This document shows, piece by piece, positions 25,339 to 34,177 of a stretch of 64,000 nt of DNA. The notes under the pieces were generated by a model. It saw only the letters and a program-made list of their open reading frames with translations, did not search any database and had not been told where the DNA came from. Source of the stretch: Treponema pectinovorum (GTDB taxonomy: Bacteria > Spirochaetota > Spirochaetia > Treponematales > Treponemataceae); assembly GCF_900497595.1 (NCBI RefSeq), contig NZ_UFQO01000002.1, forward strand, positions 248,001 through 312,000. Direction: 5' to 3'. A program made the position numbers and the translations under genes. The stretch's first letter is position 1, and every line of letters starts with the position of its first letter.

Positions 25339-25373
25339 AGGAGAAAACTAGATTATAGTTTGCGCCACTAGCC

Positions 25374-26618
25374 TTATCGTATTTGCCCTTCGCCGTCTAT
25401 CAAATATTTGGTTGTTGTAAGAGCCTTAATTCCCATTGGACCTCTTGCATGCAATTTTTGGGTGCTTATGCCAAGTTCTGCTCCAAAGCCAAATTCGCCG
25501 CCATCTGTAAAACGAGTGCTCGCATTAACATATACACAGGCAGAATCAATTTTTGCCTGAAAAACTCTTGCGTTGTTAAGGTCGTTTGTAACAATGCATT
25601 CAGAATGTTTTGTATTGTGGCTGTTTATAAAACTAATTGCTTCTTCAATATCAGAAACAACTTTTACAGCACAGATAAAATCCAAAAACTCATATCCAAA
25701 ATCTTCCGGGCAGGCTTTTTTTGCAGAACTTCTTATTATTTTATACGAAATTTCATCGCAGCGTAATTCAACTTTGCCCTCAAATTCTTTTGCGAGCATT
25801 GGAAGAAAATCTTTTGCCACATCTTTGTTTACAACTATACACTCAATCGCATTGCAAGCGCCCGGACGTTGAGTTTTTGCATTGTAAGCGATTTGCACAG
25901 CCATCTTTAAGTCTGCACTTTGGTCAACATAAAGGTGGCAAATTCCCGCTCCAGTTTGAATTACAGGAACTTTTGCAATCTGCGTTACAGTATTTATGAG
26001 TTTTGCTCCGCCACGGGGAAAGGCAACATCAATTTTTCCAACAGCAGTTAAAATTTCTTCAACTTCTGCATGGCTTTTGCAAGGAGCAAGTTCAATCGAT
26101 TCTGGAATGCCAAATTTGGAACAAGTAAGTCCCTGTTTTATAGCGTTCAGGATTGCAATATTAGAAGCGAGTGCAGAAGATGAACCTCGCAGCAAAATTG
26201 AATTTCCGCTTTTGTATGCGAGTGCAAAGGCGTCGGCTGTAACATTTGGGCGACTTTCGTAAATTACAGCAACAACTCCAATCGGAACTCTAATTTGTCT
26301 TATGGACAATCCATTTGGAGTTTTCCAGCCAGCAGTTTCTTCGCCAACTGGGTCTTCTTGTGAAATTATTGTATTTATGGAGTTTATTATCGAATCGATT
26401 TTTTTGTCATCAAGAGCAAGCCGCTCCACAAGGCTTTCGCTCATACCAGAATCCCGTGCATTTTGAACATCAAACGAGTTCGCCGTAAGGATATTTCGAC
26501 GATTTTCTTCTAAAGAAAGCGCAACGCAAGATAAAGCTTCATTTTTTTGTAAAGCAGTTTGCAAATAAAGACGATTAGAGGCTTTTCGTAAGGACCCACA
26601 AATTGCGTTTATATCCAT
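25374..26618 (-). CDS. proA: Glutamate-5-semialdehyde dehydrogenase
   Basis: A 414-residue enzyme reducing glutamyl phosphate to glutamate semialdehyde with NADPH. Features are RIGVVAVIYESRPNVTADAFALA-like RVPIGVVAVIYESRP, the Cys loop QRPGACNAIEC and SDGGEFGFGAELGIS-like TDGGEFGFGAELGIS. The length matches the family. The start is the ATG at 26618 after GGAG; the upstream TTG is not needed. The 5' end, with ribosome site and promoter region, is tandemly duplicated just upstream. It heads proA-proB-proC. Confidence 0.96.
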   Translation of the reverse strand: MDINAICGSLRKASNRLYLQTALQKNEALSCVALSLEENRRNILTANSFDVQNARDSGMSESLVERLALDDKKIDSIINSINTIISQEDPVGEETAGWKTPNGLSIRQIRVPIGVVAVIYESRPNVTADAFALAYKSGNSILLRGSSSALASNIAILNAIKQGLTCSKFGIPESIELAPCKSHAEVEEILTAVGKIDVAFPRGGAKLINTVTQIAKVPVIQTGAGICHLYVDQSADLKMAVQIAYNAKTQRPGACNAIECIVVNKDVAKDFLPMLAKEFEGKVELRCDEISYKIIRSSAKKACPEDFGYEFLDFICAVKVVSDIEEAISFINSHNTKHSECIVTNDLNNARVFQAKIDSACVYVNASTRFTDGGEFGFGAELGISTQKLHARGPMGIKALTTTKYLIDGEGQIR

Positions 26619-26787
26619 AAAAATCTCCAAGACACGATTTTAGTTTTTTTCAAGAATATGTAAATACTCGACTGTAAAGCAGTTTGCAAAGAAAGACGAT
26701 TAGAGGCTTTTCGTAAGGACCCACAAATTGCGTTTATATCCATAAAAATCTCCAAGACACGATTTTAGTTTTTTTCAAGAATATGTA
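26548..26787. repeat. Tandem duplication of the proA 5' region
   Basis: Two 115-base copies (26548-26662 and 26673-26787), 125 bases apart, differ at one base. Each holds the first codons of proA, its start codon, ribosome site and upstream DNA. The near identity suggests a recent event. Confidence 0.95.
26612..26743 (-). CDS. Duplicated proA start forming a 43-codon upstream ORF
   Basis: The outer copy keeps ATG and ribosome site and reads MDINAICGSLRKASNR as in proA, then runs into IYIFLKKTKIVSWRFLWI. It stops at a TAA that overlaps the third and fourth proA codons. It is likely translated and may couple to, or limit, proA translation. It has no enzyme function. Confidence 0.6.
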
Positions 26788-26875
26788 TTTTGGCAGTAAT
26801 CACTCACAAATAATTTGTATTTCAATATTTGTTAAAAAAAGTGTGAGCAGCAAGTATCGACACAAGCGTTTACAT

Positions 26876-27412
26876 TTAATAATTTGCCAAAAAATACATT
26901 CCTATCAAAATGAGTGCTCTGCATTTTTCGTTTGAAAAGTTTGCGTTTTCTGGCAAGTTTTTTATGTACCACCAGAAAATTCCAAACTGTGGATCAATGC
27001 GCAAGGCGTATTCGGTAAAATTTTCTTCTTTTGACATATTGCCAAACATAAGGTAAACGACATCGGTCAAAATATGGCCAAAGCGTGCGTATTCGCTGTT
27101 GTATTTGCCGTCTTCTGCATAAGCACAAAACTGTTCAAGGTTATATAAAAGCTGCTCTTTTATTGTTTCGTCGTCTTTTTCTACCCAAGTTTTTTGAATT
27201 AAGAGTGTTAAGTTTTTTTTGAATGAAGAAATCAATTTTGAGTCATCTGCACCTGCAAAAATGTTTGCAAAGTCAGAATCCGTATTAAAAATTCCAGCAA
27301 TCTCTGTTGAAAGGCTGTTTATCTCGGAAATATCTTCTGTATCTATAATTTTTTCTACAGCTTCAATCGCTTTTGAATCTACGAATTCTCTTATTAAATC
27401 AGTTTTTATCAT
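26876..27412 (-). CDS. Hypothetical helical protein
   Basis: A 178-residue acidic, mostly helical protein with no recognised family. It has no signal peptide and no membrane segment; a Trp/Tyr-rich stretch (GIFWWYIKNLPENANF) is near the C-terminus. It has its own promoter: TTGAAC, a 16-base gap and TATAGA ending 8 bases before the ATG, so the mRNA may be leaderless. It stands alone between proA and the purL promoter. Confidence 0.7.
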   Translation of the reverse strand: MIKTDLIREFVDSKAIEAVEKIIDTEDISEINSLSTEIAGIFNTDSDFANIFAGADDSKLISSFKKNLTLLIQKTWVEKDDETIKEQLLYNLEQFCAYAEDGKYNSEYARFGHILTDVVYLMFGNMSKEENFTEYALRIDPQFGIFWWYIKNLPENANFSNEKCRALILIGMYFLANY

Positions 27413-27448
27413 AAGGCAAGTCTATAATTTTTTGTTGGATATGTTCAA
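27413..27448 (-). promoter_or_regulatory. Promoter of the hypothetical gene (leaderless)
   Basis: On the minus strand: TTGAAC at 27443-27448, 16-base spacer, TATAGA at 27421-27426, then 8 bases to the ATG. No ribosome site fits in the gap. Confidence 0.5.
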
Positions 27449-27469
27449 GTGCAAACAGGAGCAAGAGCC

Positions 27470-27560
27470 TGTTCACAACCAGCTGTCCGCGGTTGCGCTG
27501 TCGCTCCATTGGCGCAAGCCGCCAACGCTACGCGCCGCTACCATCTGGGCTAAGTTTTAT
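27470..27560. repeat. GC-rich repeat fragment, related to 52530-52575
   Basis: CATTGGCGCAAGCCGCCAACGC and ACGCGCCGCT... (here quoted in parts) resemble CATTGGCTTACGCCAACGC and GCGCGCCACT at 52545. It ends with GGGCTAAGTTTT, a block shared with family A. Non-coding. Confidence 0.45.
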
Positions 27561-27626
27561 TTTTAAAGTTCAATTTTTTGTGTCTGTAAATTGCGCATCG
27601 AGAAAAAGTTTTTGTTAAAAACGATA

Positions 27627-27710
27627 AAGCCTAGCCCCGATTGCCACGGAAAGACCACAGCAAGCGTGCTTGCGAGGACTTGCAGTAAAAGCGGGTCGAG
27701 AACGGTATTG
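27627..27710 (-). repeat. Dispersed repeat family A, copy 2 (inverted)
   Basis: The reverse complement shares ACCCGCTTTTACTGCAAGTC and CTCGC, then GGTCTTT, then CGTGGCAATCGGGGCTA with copy 1 at 25246-25338. The stem-loop in the middle differs in bases but keeps pairing (GCAAGCACGCTTGC), a sign of selection on structure. Confidence 0.75.
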
Positions 27711-27721
27711 TGCTCTTTCCG

Positions 27722-27756
27722 TTGAATTCGCTCTTCTAAATCATTACAATAATAAA
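27722..27756 (+). promoter_or_regulatory. purL promoter, apparently leaderless
   Basis: TTGAAT at 27722-27727, 17-base spacer, TACAAT at 27745-27750, then 6 bases to ATG 27757. No ribosome-binding site can fit. Confidence 0.6.
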
Positions 27757-30700
27757 ATGTTTCGTATTTATGTAGAACGTAAACCTGGCTTTGAAAGTGA
27801 AGCGCAAGGTATTTTGTCGGAAATTAACGGTTTTTTGGGCATTTCTTCTGTTAAAGGAGTGCGTTATTTTAATCGCTATGACATTGAAAATGTTTCGGAA
27901 GAAATATTTAAAGCTAGTGCATCGAGAATTTTTTCTGAACCACAAAGCGACAGTATACTTCTTTCGGAAGTTAAAGCTGAACCTTCTGATACTGTTATTG
28001 TTTGGGAATTTCTTCCGGGGCAATACGACCAAAGAGCCGATTCTGCTGAACAATGCTTGGTGCTTTTAAGGCAATCGCTTAAAGATAGTATGCAAGTTGA
28101 AGACTTGCCTCCAAGGGTACGCTGTGCGAAGATGGTTATTCTTTCTGGAAATGTTTCTGCGGACGAAGCTTCTAAAATTCAAAATTATCTTATAAATCCT
28201 GTGGATAGCAGGCTCGCTTCTAAAGAAATTCCACAAACTCTTGAAATTAAAACTGAAGAACCGGGAGACGTGCCTGTTGTTGAAGGTTTTACGAGCCTTG
28301 GCAAAAAAGAGCTTGCTGTGTTCTTGGCTAAGATGGGTCTTGCAATGGATTTGGCTGATCTTGTTTTTTTACAGAAATATTTTAAATCTATTGGAAGAAA
28401 TCCTACTGAAACGGAAATTCGTGTTTTGGATACTTATTGGTCTGACCACTGCCGCCACACAACTTTTAATACTGTTCTTAAAGATATAAAAATCAAAAAA
28501 GGTCCTTATGCTAAACTTTTTAAAAAGTCGCTTGAAAATTACAAGGCTATGCACACAGAACTTTATGCAAAAAGAAAAGATAAGCCTTTGACTTTGATGG
28601 ATATGGCAACAATTGGTGGCAAATATCTTAAAAAACATGGGTTTCTTAATGACCTTGAAGTTTCTGAAGAAAACAATGCCTGCTCGATTTTTGTTGATGT
28701 TCGCTATACGACGGATAAAGATGGAAATCCGATTGAAAAAGGTAACGAAGAAGTTGAACGCTGGCTTTTGCAGTTTAAAAACGAAACTCATAATCATCCT
28801 ACAGAAATTGAGCCTTTTGGTGGAGCGGCAACCTGTATTGGTGGCGCTATAAGAGATCCTCTTTCTGGAAGAAGTTGGGTTTATCAGTCTATGCGCGTAA
28901 CAGGTGCTGGAGATCCGACCGTTTCAATGGATAAAACTTTGTCTGGTAAATTGCCTCAATTAAAATTATGTAGAGAGGCGGCTCAAGGGTTTTCTTCTTA
29001 TGGTAACCAAATTGGTCTTACAACTGGGCAGGTTGCAGAAATTTATCATCCTGGGTTTGTTGCAAAACGCATGGAATTAGGTGCTGTAATAGGGGCAAGC
29101 CCTTATTCAACTGTAATGCGCGAAACTCCAGAAGCTGGCGACATTATTATATTGCTTGGTGGCGGAACAGGACGCGATGGAATTGGTGGAGCAACTGGTT
29201 CTTCTAAAGTTCATACGGAAAAATCTGTAACAACTGCTGCTGCCGAAGTTCAAAAAGGAAACGCTGTAGAAGAGCGAAAAATTCAACGCCTCTTTAGAAA
29301 TCCAGAAGTTAGCAAAATGATTCGCCGCTCTAACGATTTTGGCGCTGGGGGAGTTTCTGTTGCGGTTGGAGAACTTGCACCAGGACTTGATATAAATCTT
29401 GATTCTGTTCCTAAAAAATACGAAGGTTTAAACGGCACCGAACTTGCTATTTCTGAATCGCAGGAAAGAATGGCGGTTGTTGTTCGCTCAAGCGATGTCG
29501 AAAAATTCATAAAATTCTGCAATTTAGAAAATCTAAATGCCGTTGTTGTTGCCACTGTAACGGACAAAAATAAACTTACAATGAAGTGGCGCGGAAAAAC
29601 GATTGTTGATTTGGATCGCTCCTTTTTGGATTCCGCTGGAGCACCTCATTACGCTAAGGCTCAAATTGTAGATCCTGCTCCTGTGGATGTTTCTCCCTTG
29701 GTAGAACCTTTAGAAAGCGTAAAAGATGCTCTGGGTGAATGTGCCTATGCAACTGGTGAAAGCGCGGCAAATGTGCCCTCTAAAGAACAGATAAAAAATG
29801 CCTTTATCGCAAATATAGGCGACCTTGCTTGTTGTTCGCAGCGAGGATTGCAGGAAAGATTTGACGGTTCTATAGGCTCTTCCACTGTGTTGTTCCCATT
29901 TGGCGGAAAACATCAGGGAACTCCAGAATGTGCTATGTCTGCAAAAATTCCTGTTCTTTCTCCTAGAGAAACTTCTACTGTAAGTTTGATGTCTTATGGT
30001 TATGACCCTAGAGTTGCACAGTGGTCTTCTTGGCATGGAGCACAGACAGCAATTCTTTCTTCACTTACAAAAATTAGTTGTGCTGGTGGAAAAGCTAGCA
30101 CAAGCCGCATGTCGTACCAAGAATTTTTTGGTAGAACTGTGGACGATAAAACTTGGGGTTATCCTGCGGCGGCTCTTTTGGGAGCGGTAGACGCACAAAA
30201 AGAAATGGGCTGTGCTTCTATTGGTGGCAAAGATTCTATGTCTGGAACTTTTAAAGATATGAACGTTCCGCATACTTTGGTTTCTTTTGCAGTTGCTCAT
30301 GACGAAGCAAAAAATGTTCAATCAGGTTCATTTAAAAAGATAGGAAGCTTTATATATTTAGTACAAACTCCTTATTCTTCGGAACTTGCTCCAGACTGGC
30401 AAACATTCAAAAAGAACTCAGATGCACTTTACGAGGCTAACAAGGCAGGAAAAATTCTTGCAATGTATCCTGTTGGTGCAGGTGGAATTGCAGAGGCCAT
30501 AACAAAGATGGCATTTGGAAACAGAATTGGAGTTCAGCTTACGGCGATTCCTTCAAGTGCAACTGCTTTGGGATTCCACAGAAATGTGAATAATACGATT
30601 GCGGATTTGTTTACTCCTTTATACGGCTCAATAATTGTCGAAACCGAAGATGAAAAATTTGAATCAAACGGATTTGTAAACACGACAGTTGTCCGCATTG

Positions 30701-31776
30701 GAAACACTCAGCAAGACAAGATGATAAGCATTGCAATGTCTGGCTTAAATCCTTTGCCATTAACAGAAATTTCGCTCGATGAACTTTATTCTGCTTGGGA
30801 AGAAAAACTTTCTAAAGTGTTCCCTCCTGTTAGTTCTAAAAAGAATGAAGAATTGAATGATTGGGCAAAGAGTGTTCATCCTTCTCTCCAAGATGCTCGT
30901 TCTAAAAAAGATTCATTTACAGTTTTAAATAAATCAAAATCAAAACCTAGAGTCATCATTCCTGTTTTCCCTGGAACAAATTGCGAGTTTGATATGGCGC
31001 GTGCATTTAACCTTGCTGGTGCAGATTCTAAAATTTTTGTATTTAGAAATAGAACGCTTCAAGATTTGGAAGAAAGCCTTAATTCATTCGAAAATGAAAT
31101 TTCACAATCGCAGATTTTGGCATTTTCTGGCGGATTTTCTGCGGGGGACGAGCCGGACGGTTCTGGCAAATTCATTGCAAACGTCATAAGAGAAAAACGA
31201 ATTGCAGACGCGATAACTGCGCATTTGGAAAATAAGGACGGTCTTATCCTTGGCATTTGTAACGGATTTCAGGCGTTGATAAAAACAGGGCTCTTGCCGT
31301 TTGGAAAAATTGTAGAATCAAAAGAGGAAAATCCAACTTTGACCTATAACAACATTCATCGCCATATAAGCCGCGTTGTAAGAACGCGAATGGTTAGTGC
31401 CACTTCTCCTTGGGCTCTGGATAAAACCGTATTGGACGAAAGACCTCATTATGTTCCTGCAAGCCACGGCGAAGGCAGAATCATAATGCAGGAAAGTCTT
31501 GCAAAGTCGCTATTTGAAAAAGGTCAGATTTTTAGCCAGTATTGCGATGGAAACGGAATTCCTACTATGAATGAGCCAGATAATCCAAACGGTTCTGCTT
31601 ATGCAATCGAAGGTCTTACAAGCCCAGACGGACGTGTGCTCGGAAAAATGGGGCACTCTGAAAGAACTCTTGGCATAGGCGGATACAGCGAAGATTTGAT
31701 AAAAAATATCGCTTACGACAAGCAGGCAAATTCTTGCCAAAATATATTTGCGGCTGGCGTTCGATACTTTAAATAA
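27757..31776 (+). CDS. purL: Phosphoribosylformylglycinamidine synthase, single-chain
   Basis: A 1339-residue enzyme of purine synthesis, converting FGAR, glutamine and ATP to FGAM. Order: N-terminal PurS-like part, linker with SDHCRHTTF, two AIRS-type ATP domains (HNHPTEIEPFGGAATCIGG; GGTGRDGIGGATGSS), and a C-terminal glutaminase with C1168 (LGICNGFQ), H1237 and E1239 (SHGEG). All catalytic residues are present. A longer open frame upstream runs into a repeat, so ATG 27757, where YVERKPGF begins, is preferred. It is leaderless as judged by the promoter. No other purine genes are nearby. Confidence 0.96.
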   Translation: MFRIYVERKPGFESEAQGILSEINGFLGISSVKGVRYFNRYDIENVSEEIFKASASRIFSEPQSDSILLSEVKAEPSDTVIVWEFLPGQYDQRADSAEQCLVLLRQSLKDSMQVEDLPPRVRCAKMVILSGNVSADEASKIQNYLINPVDSRLASKEIPQTLEIKTEEPGDVPVVEGFTSLGKKELAVFLAKMGLAMDLADLVFLQKYFKSIGRNPTETEIRVLDTYWSDHCRHTTFNTVLKDIKIKKGPYAKLFKKSLENYKAMHTELYAKRKDKPLTLMDMATIGGKYLKKHGFLNDLEVSEENNACSIFVDVRYTTDKDGNPIEKGNEEVERWLLQFKNETHNHPTEIEPFGGAATCIGGAIRDPLSGRSWVYQSMRVTGAGDPTVSMDKTLSGKLPQLKLCREAAQGFSSYGNQIGLTTGQVAEIYHPGFVAKRMELGAVIGASPYSTVMRETPEAGDIIILLGGGTGRDGIGGATGSSKVHTEKSVTTAAAEVQKGNAVEERKIQRLFRNPEVSKMIRRSNDFGAGGVSVAVGELAPGLDINLDSVPKKYEGLNGTELAISESQERMAVVVRSSDVEKFIKFCNLENLNAVVVATVTDKNKLTMKWRGKTIVDLDRSFLDSAGAPHYAKAQIVDPAPVDVSPLVEPLESVKDALGECAYATGESAANVPSKEQIKNAFIANIGDLACCSQRGLQERFDGSIGSSTVLFPFGGKHQGTPECAMSAKIPVLSPRETSTVSLMSYGYDPRVAQWSSWHGAQTAILSSLTKISCAGGKASTSRMSYQEFFGRTVDDKTWGYPAAALLGAVDAQKEMGCASIGGKDSMSGTFKDMNVPHTLVSFAVAHDEAKNVQSGSFKKIGSFIYLVQTPYSSELAPDWQTFKKNSDALYEANKAGKILAMYPVGAGGIAEAITKMAFGNRIGVQLTAIPSSATALGFHRNVNNTIADLFTPLYGSIIVETEDEKFESNGFVNTTVVRIGNTQQDKMISIAMSGLNPLPLTEISLDELYSAWEEKLSKVFPPVSSKKNEELNDWAKSVHPSLQDARSKKDSFTVLNKSKSKPRVIIPVFPGTNCEFDMARAFNLAGADSKIFVFRNRTLQDLEESLNSFENEISQSQILAFSGGFSAGDEPDGSGKFIANVIREKRIADAITAHLENKDGLILGICNGFQALIKTGLLPFGKIVESKEENPTLTYNNIHRHISRVVRTRMVSATSPWALDKTVLDERPHYVPASHGEGRIIMQESLAKSLFEKGQIFSQYCDGNGIPTMNEPDNPNGSAYAIEGLTSPDGRVLGKMGHSERTLGIGGYSEDLIKNIAYDKQANSCQNIFAAGVRYFK

Positions 31777-31828
31777 AAATTGATATACAACTGATTCTAA
31801 GATTAGGCAGTTGTAAACTTAAGGAAAA

Positions 31829-32869
31829 ATGATGAATTTTGTAAAACTAACAGTAATTTGTTTAATTACAACTTTTTTTATGAGTTGCGGAAATAAAACT
31901 CAGGAAAATATCAGAAAACCATCAAAAAATATTGATTCAACAGTTTGGATTGATAATCTCATAGATGCTAAGGCTGCCGCTCAAAAAGAGAATAAAAAAA
32001 TCTTTCTGTTTTTTTCTGGGGATGACCAAGACCAATCGAGCGCTTCTTTAAAAAAATCTGTTTTTAACACCAACGAATTTATGAGCGAAATGCAGAAAAA
32101 ATATGTTCTTGCAAATTTGGATTTTTCAAATTCGCTTTATGAATCTGCAATGCCTTCTCCAACTGCTTCTGAAGAAGATAAGAAAAATGCAGAACAGATA
32201 ATGGCAAAACTCGAAGAAAATTCTAAAGATGCTTCCATGTATAACATTCAGGCAACTCCTTCATTCTTTTTGCTCACAAAAGAAGGCTATGTTATTTCGG
32301 AAATTATTTTTGATAAAGAACCAAAATCCGCAGATGATTTCTTTAAATTTTATGAAACACTTTCTACAAAAATTACGGAATATGAAAATCTTTTGACTTC
32401 TGCTACAAAAGGAAAAAAAGAAGACAGGCTCAATGCAATCAATAAATTGTTTGAAATTACCGACCCACAACTTCGCTTTTTGTTGCAGGATTTTAGCGCC
32501 TATTACATAAAGGCAGATAAAAATAACAAAACAGGAATGGTTGGTACGCACGTAGTTGCTCTTGCAAATGCGAATGCGGTAAAGGCGTATCTGAATCAAG
32601 ACCCTCTCACCGCAAGCGAAGAATTTGCAAAGGCGGCTTTAAATAAATTTTTAACTCCTGACGAAAAACAGCAGTGTTTTTATACGGCAGGATTTCTTTT
32701 TGTACAAAGCGGAACTACAGATTATCAAAAAGTAGGAGAGTATTTTAAAAAAGCTTATGATGCTTCTCCAGAAAGTCCTTATGCAGAAACTATTTTGAGC
32801 ATGATGCGTATGATGGAAGAACGATACGCAGAACAGCCGTCAGCTGATTCTCAAAATTCTGCAAAATAA
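31829..32869 (+). CDS. Thioredoxin-fold lipoprotein lacking the CxxC pair
   Basis: A 346-residue exported protein. The signal peptide ends in the lipobox FFMSC (Cys at about residue 20), so it is a lipoprotein. Residues about 40-175 look like a thioredoxin-7-type domain (AAAQKENKKIFLFFSGDD, ATPSFFLLTKEGYVI), but where a CxxC pair is expected the sequence is DDQDQSS. The C-terminal half is helical, perhaps TPR-like (EEFAKAALNKFLT, YFKKAYDASPESPYAET). Redox activity is unlikely. AAGGA precedes the ATG. It is followed 27 bases later by the CorC-type pair. Confidence 0.75.
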   Translation: MMNFVKLTVICLITTFFMSCGNKTQENIRKPSKNIDSTVWIDNLIDAKAAAQKENKKIFLFFSGDDQDQSSASLKKSVFNTNEFMSEMQKKYVLANLDFSNSLYESAMPSPTASEEDKKNAEQIMAKLEENSKDASMYNIQATPSFFLLTKEGYVISEIIFDKEPKSADDFFKFYETLSTKITEYENLLTSATKGKKEDRLNAINKLFEITDPQLRFLLQDFSAYYIKADKNNKTGMVGTHVVALANANAVKAYLNQDPLTASEEFAKAALNKFLTPDEKQQCFYTAGFLFVQSGTTDYQKVGEYFKKAYDASPESPYAETILSMMRMMEERYAEQPSADSQNSAK

Positions 32870-32896
32870 AAAGATGATTTTATTTATAGGAATGTT

Positions 32897-34177
32897 ATGG
32901 ACGGCTATCCCACGGATAATTTTATTCTTCTTATAATAATTGCTCTTACTTGTGTTCTTCTTTCTTCGCTTTTTTCTGCGTCAGAAAGTGCATTTCTTGG
33001 TTTAAACAAACTGCGAGTTCACTTTTTGCGAGAAAAGGGCGATAAAAAAGCGATTCGTGCCGGAAAACTTTTGGAACGCAAAGAAGAACTTTTGAATATG
33101 CTCCTTGTCGGCAACGAAATTGTAAACGTTGCTCTTTCTGTAGTTCTAACTTCTATCTTTTTAAAACTCTTTGGACCTGCGGGGCTTGGAGTTGCAACTT
33201 TTATTTCTACCGTTGCCCTTTTGATATTTGGAGAAATCACTCCAAAAAGTCTTACGACGCGCTATCCAGAAAAATTTTCTTTTGCACTTAGCGGCTATGT
33301 TTCGTTTTTCTTTTTTGTTTTGCGCCCATTTGTAATTTTTTTTACAGGGATTTCGCGCGTCTTGCTGAATATCTTTGGAATCAATACCCAAAAAAAACAG
33401 GCAACATTTACAGAAGAAGAAATAAAGACTTTTATAGATGTTGGTGGCGAAGAGGGGGTCTTGGAGACTGGCGAAAAAAACATGATGAGTCGTGTTTTTA
33501 AATTTACAGATTTAAGCGCTACCGACATAATGGTTCCGCGTCCAGAAGTTGTAGCGATTGGAACGGATTTTTCTTATAGGGATATAATTCAACTTTCTGA
33601 GCAAACGCGTTTTAGTCGTTTTCCTGTTTATAAAGATGAAAACATCGACAATATTATTGGCGTGTTATACATAAAAGACTTGCTTTTTTACCAAGGTTCT
33701 AGGAGCGATTTTAAAGTTGAACAGCATATGCGTTCTCCGCTTTTTATTCCGGGAACGACAAAGATGTCTTCTATACAAGAACTGCTCAGAAAAAACAAAC
33801 AGAGTTTTGCGATTGTAATAGATGAATATTCAGGAACGGATGGAATTTTAACGACCGAAGATATTGAACGAGAAATTTTTGGAGCGATTGCGGATGATTT
33901 TGAACAGGCAGGAAAAGCCACAACCGTCCACATAAAAAATTTAGATGATAATATGCTCGACGGAAGTGCACGCCTTGCCGACCTTGCAGAAGAATTGCAC
34001 ATTAAACTTGACTCTCACGATAACGAAACGATTGCAGGCTATATTTGCGAAAAACTCGGTCATATTCCAGTTCCGGGAGAATTCATCGATGTTGGCGAAT
34101 ATAGGTTTGAAGTAAATTCAATGGATTTTCTCAGAATTGAAAGCGTTCACTGCACTAGAATTGCAGGAGGTGAATGA
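32897..34177 (+). CDS. CNNM/CorC-type membrane protein with CBS pair (HlyC/CorC family) 1
   Basis: A 426-residue protein: DUF21 membrane domain with SASESAFLGLNKLRV and several hydrophobic helices (about 8-160), a CBS pair (about 200-330; DIMVPRPEVVAIG, FAIVIDEYSGTDGILTTEDI) and a C-terminal CorC/HlyC domain. Proteins of this family act in magnesium or cobalt export or sensing. It overlaps its paralogue by 4 bases, so the two are made together and may pair as a heterodimer. Confidence 0.9.
   Translation: MDGYPTDNFILLIIIALTCVLLSSLFSASESAFLGLNKLRVHFLREKGDKKAIRAGKLLERKEELLNMLLVGNEIVNVALSVVLTSIFLKLFGPAGLGVATFISTVALLIFGEITPKSLTTRYPEKFSFALSGYVSFFFFVLRPFVIFFTGISRVLLNIFGINTQKKQATFTEEEIKTFIDVGGEEGVLETGEKNMMSRVFKFTDLSATDIMVPRPEVVAIGTDFSYRDIIQLSEQTRFSRFPVYKDENIDNIIGVLYIKDLLFYQGSRSDFKVEQHMRSPLFIPGTTKMSSIQELLRKNKQSFAIVIDEYSGTDGILTTEDIEREIFGAIADDFEQAGKATTVHIKNLDDNMLDGSARLADLAEELHIKLDSHDNETIAGYICEKLGHIPVPGEFIDVGEYRFEVNSMDFLRIESVHCTRIAGGE

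Noticed and set aside
27670-27756. In-frame N-terminal extension of purL
   Set aside because: It runs through repeat family A and the purL promoter, and the enzyme family begins at the ATG at 27757.
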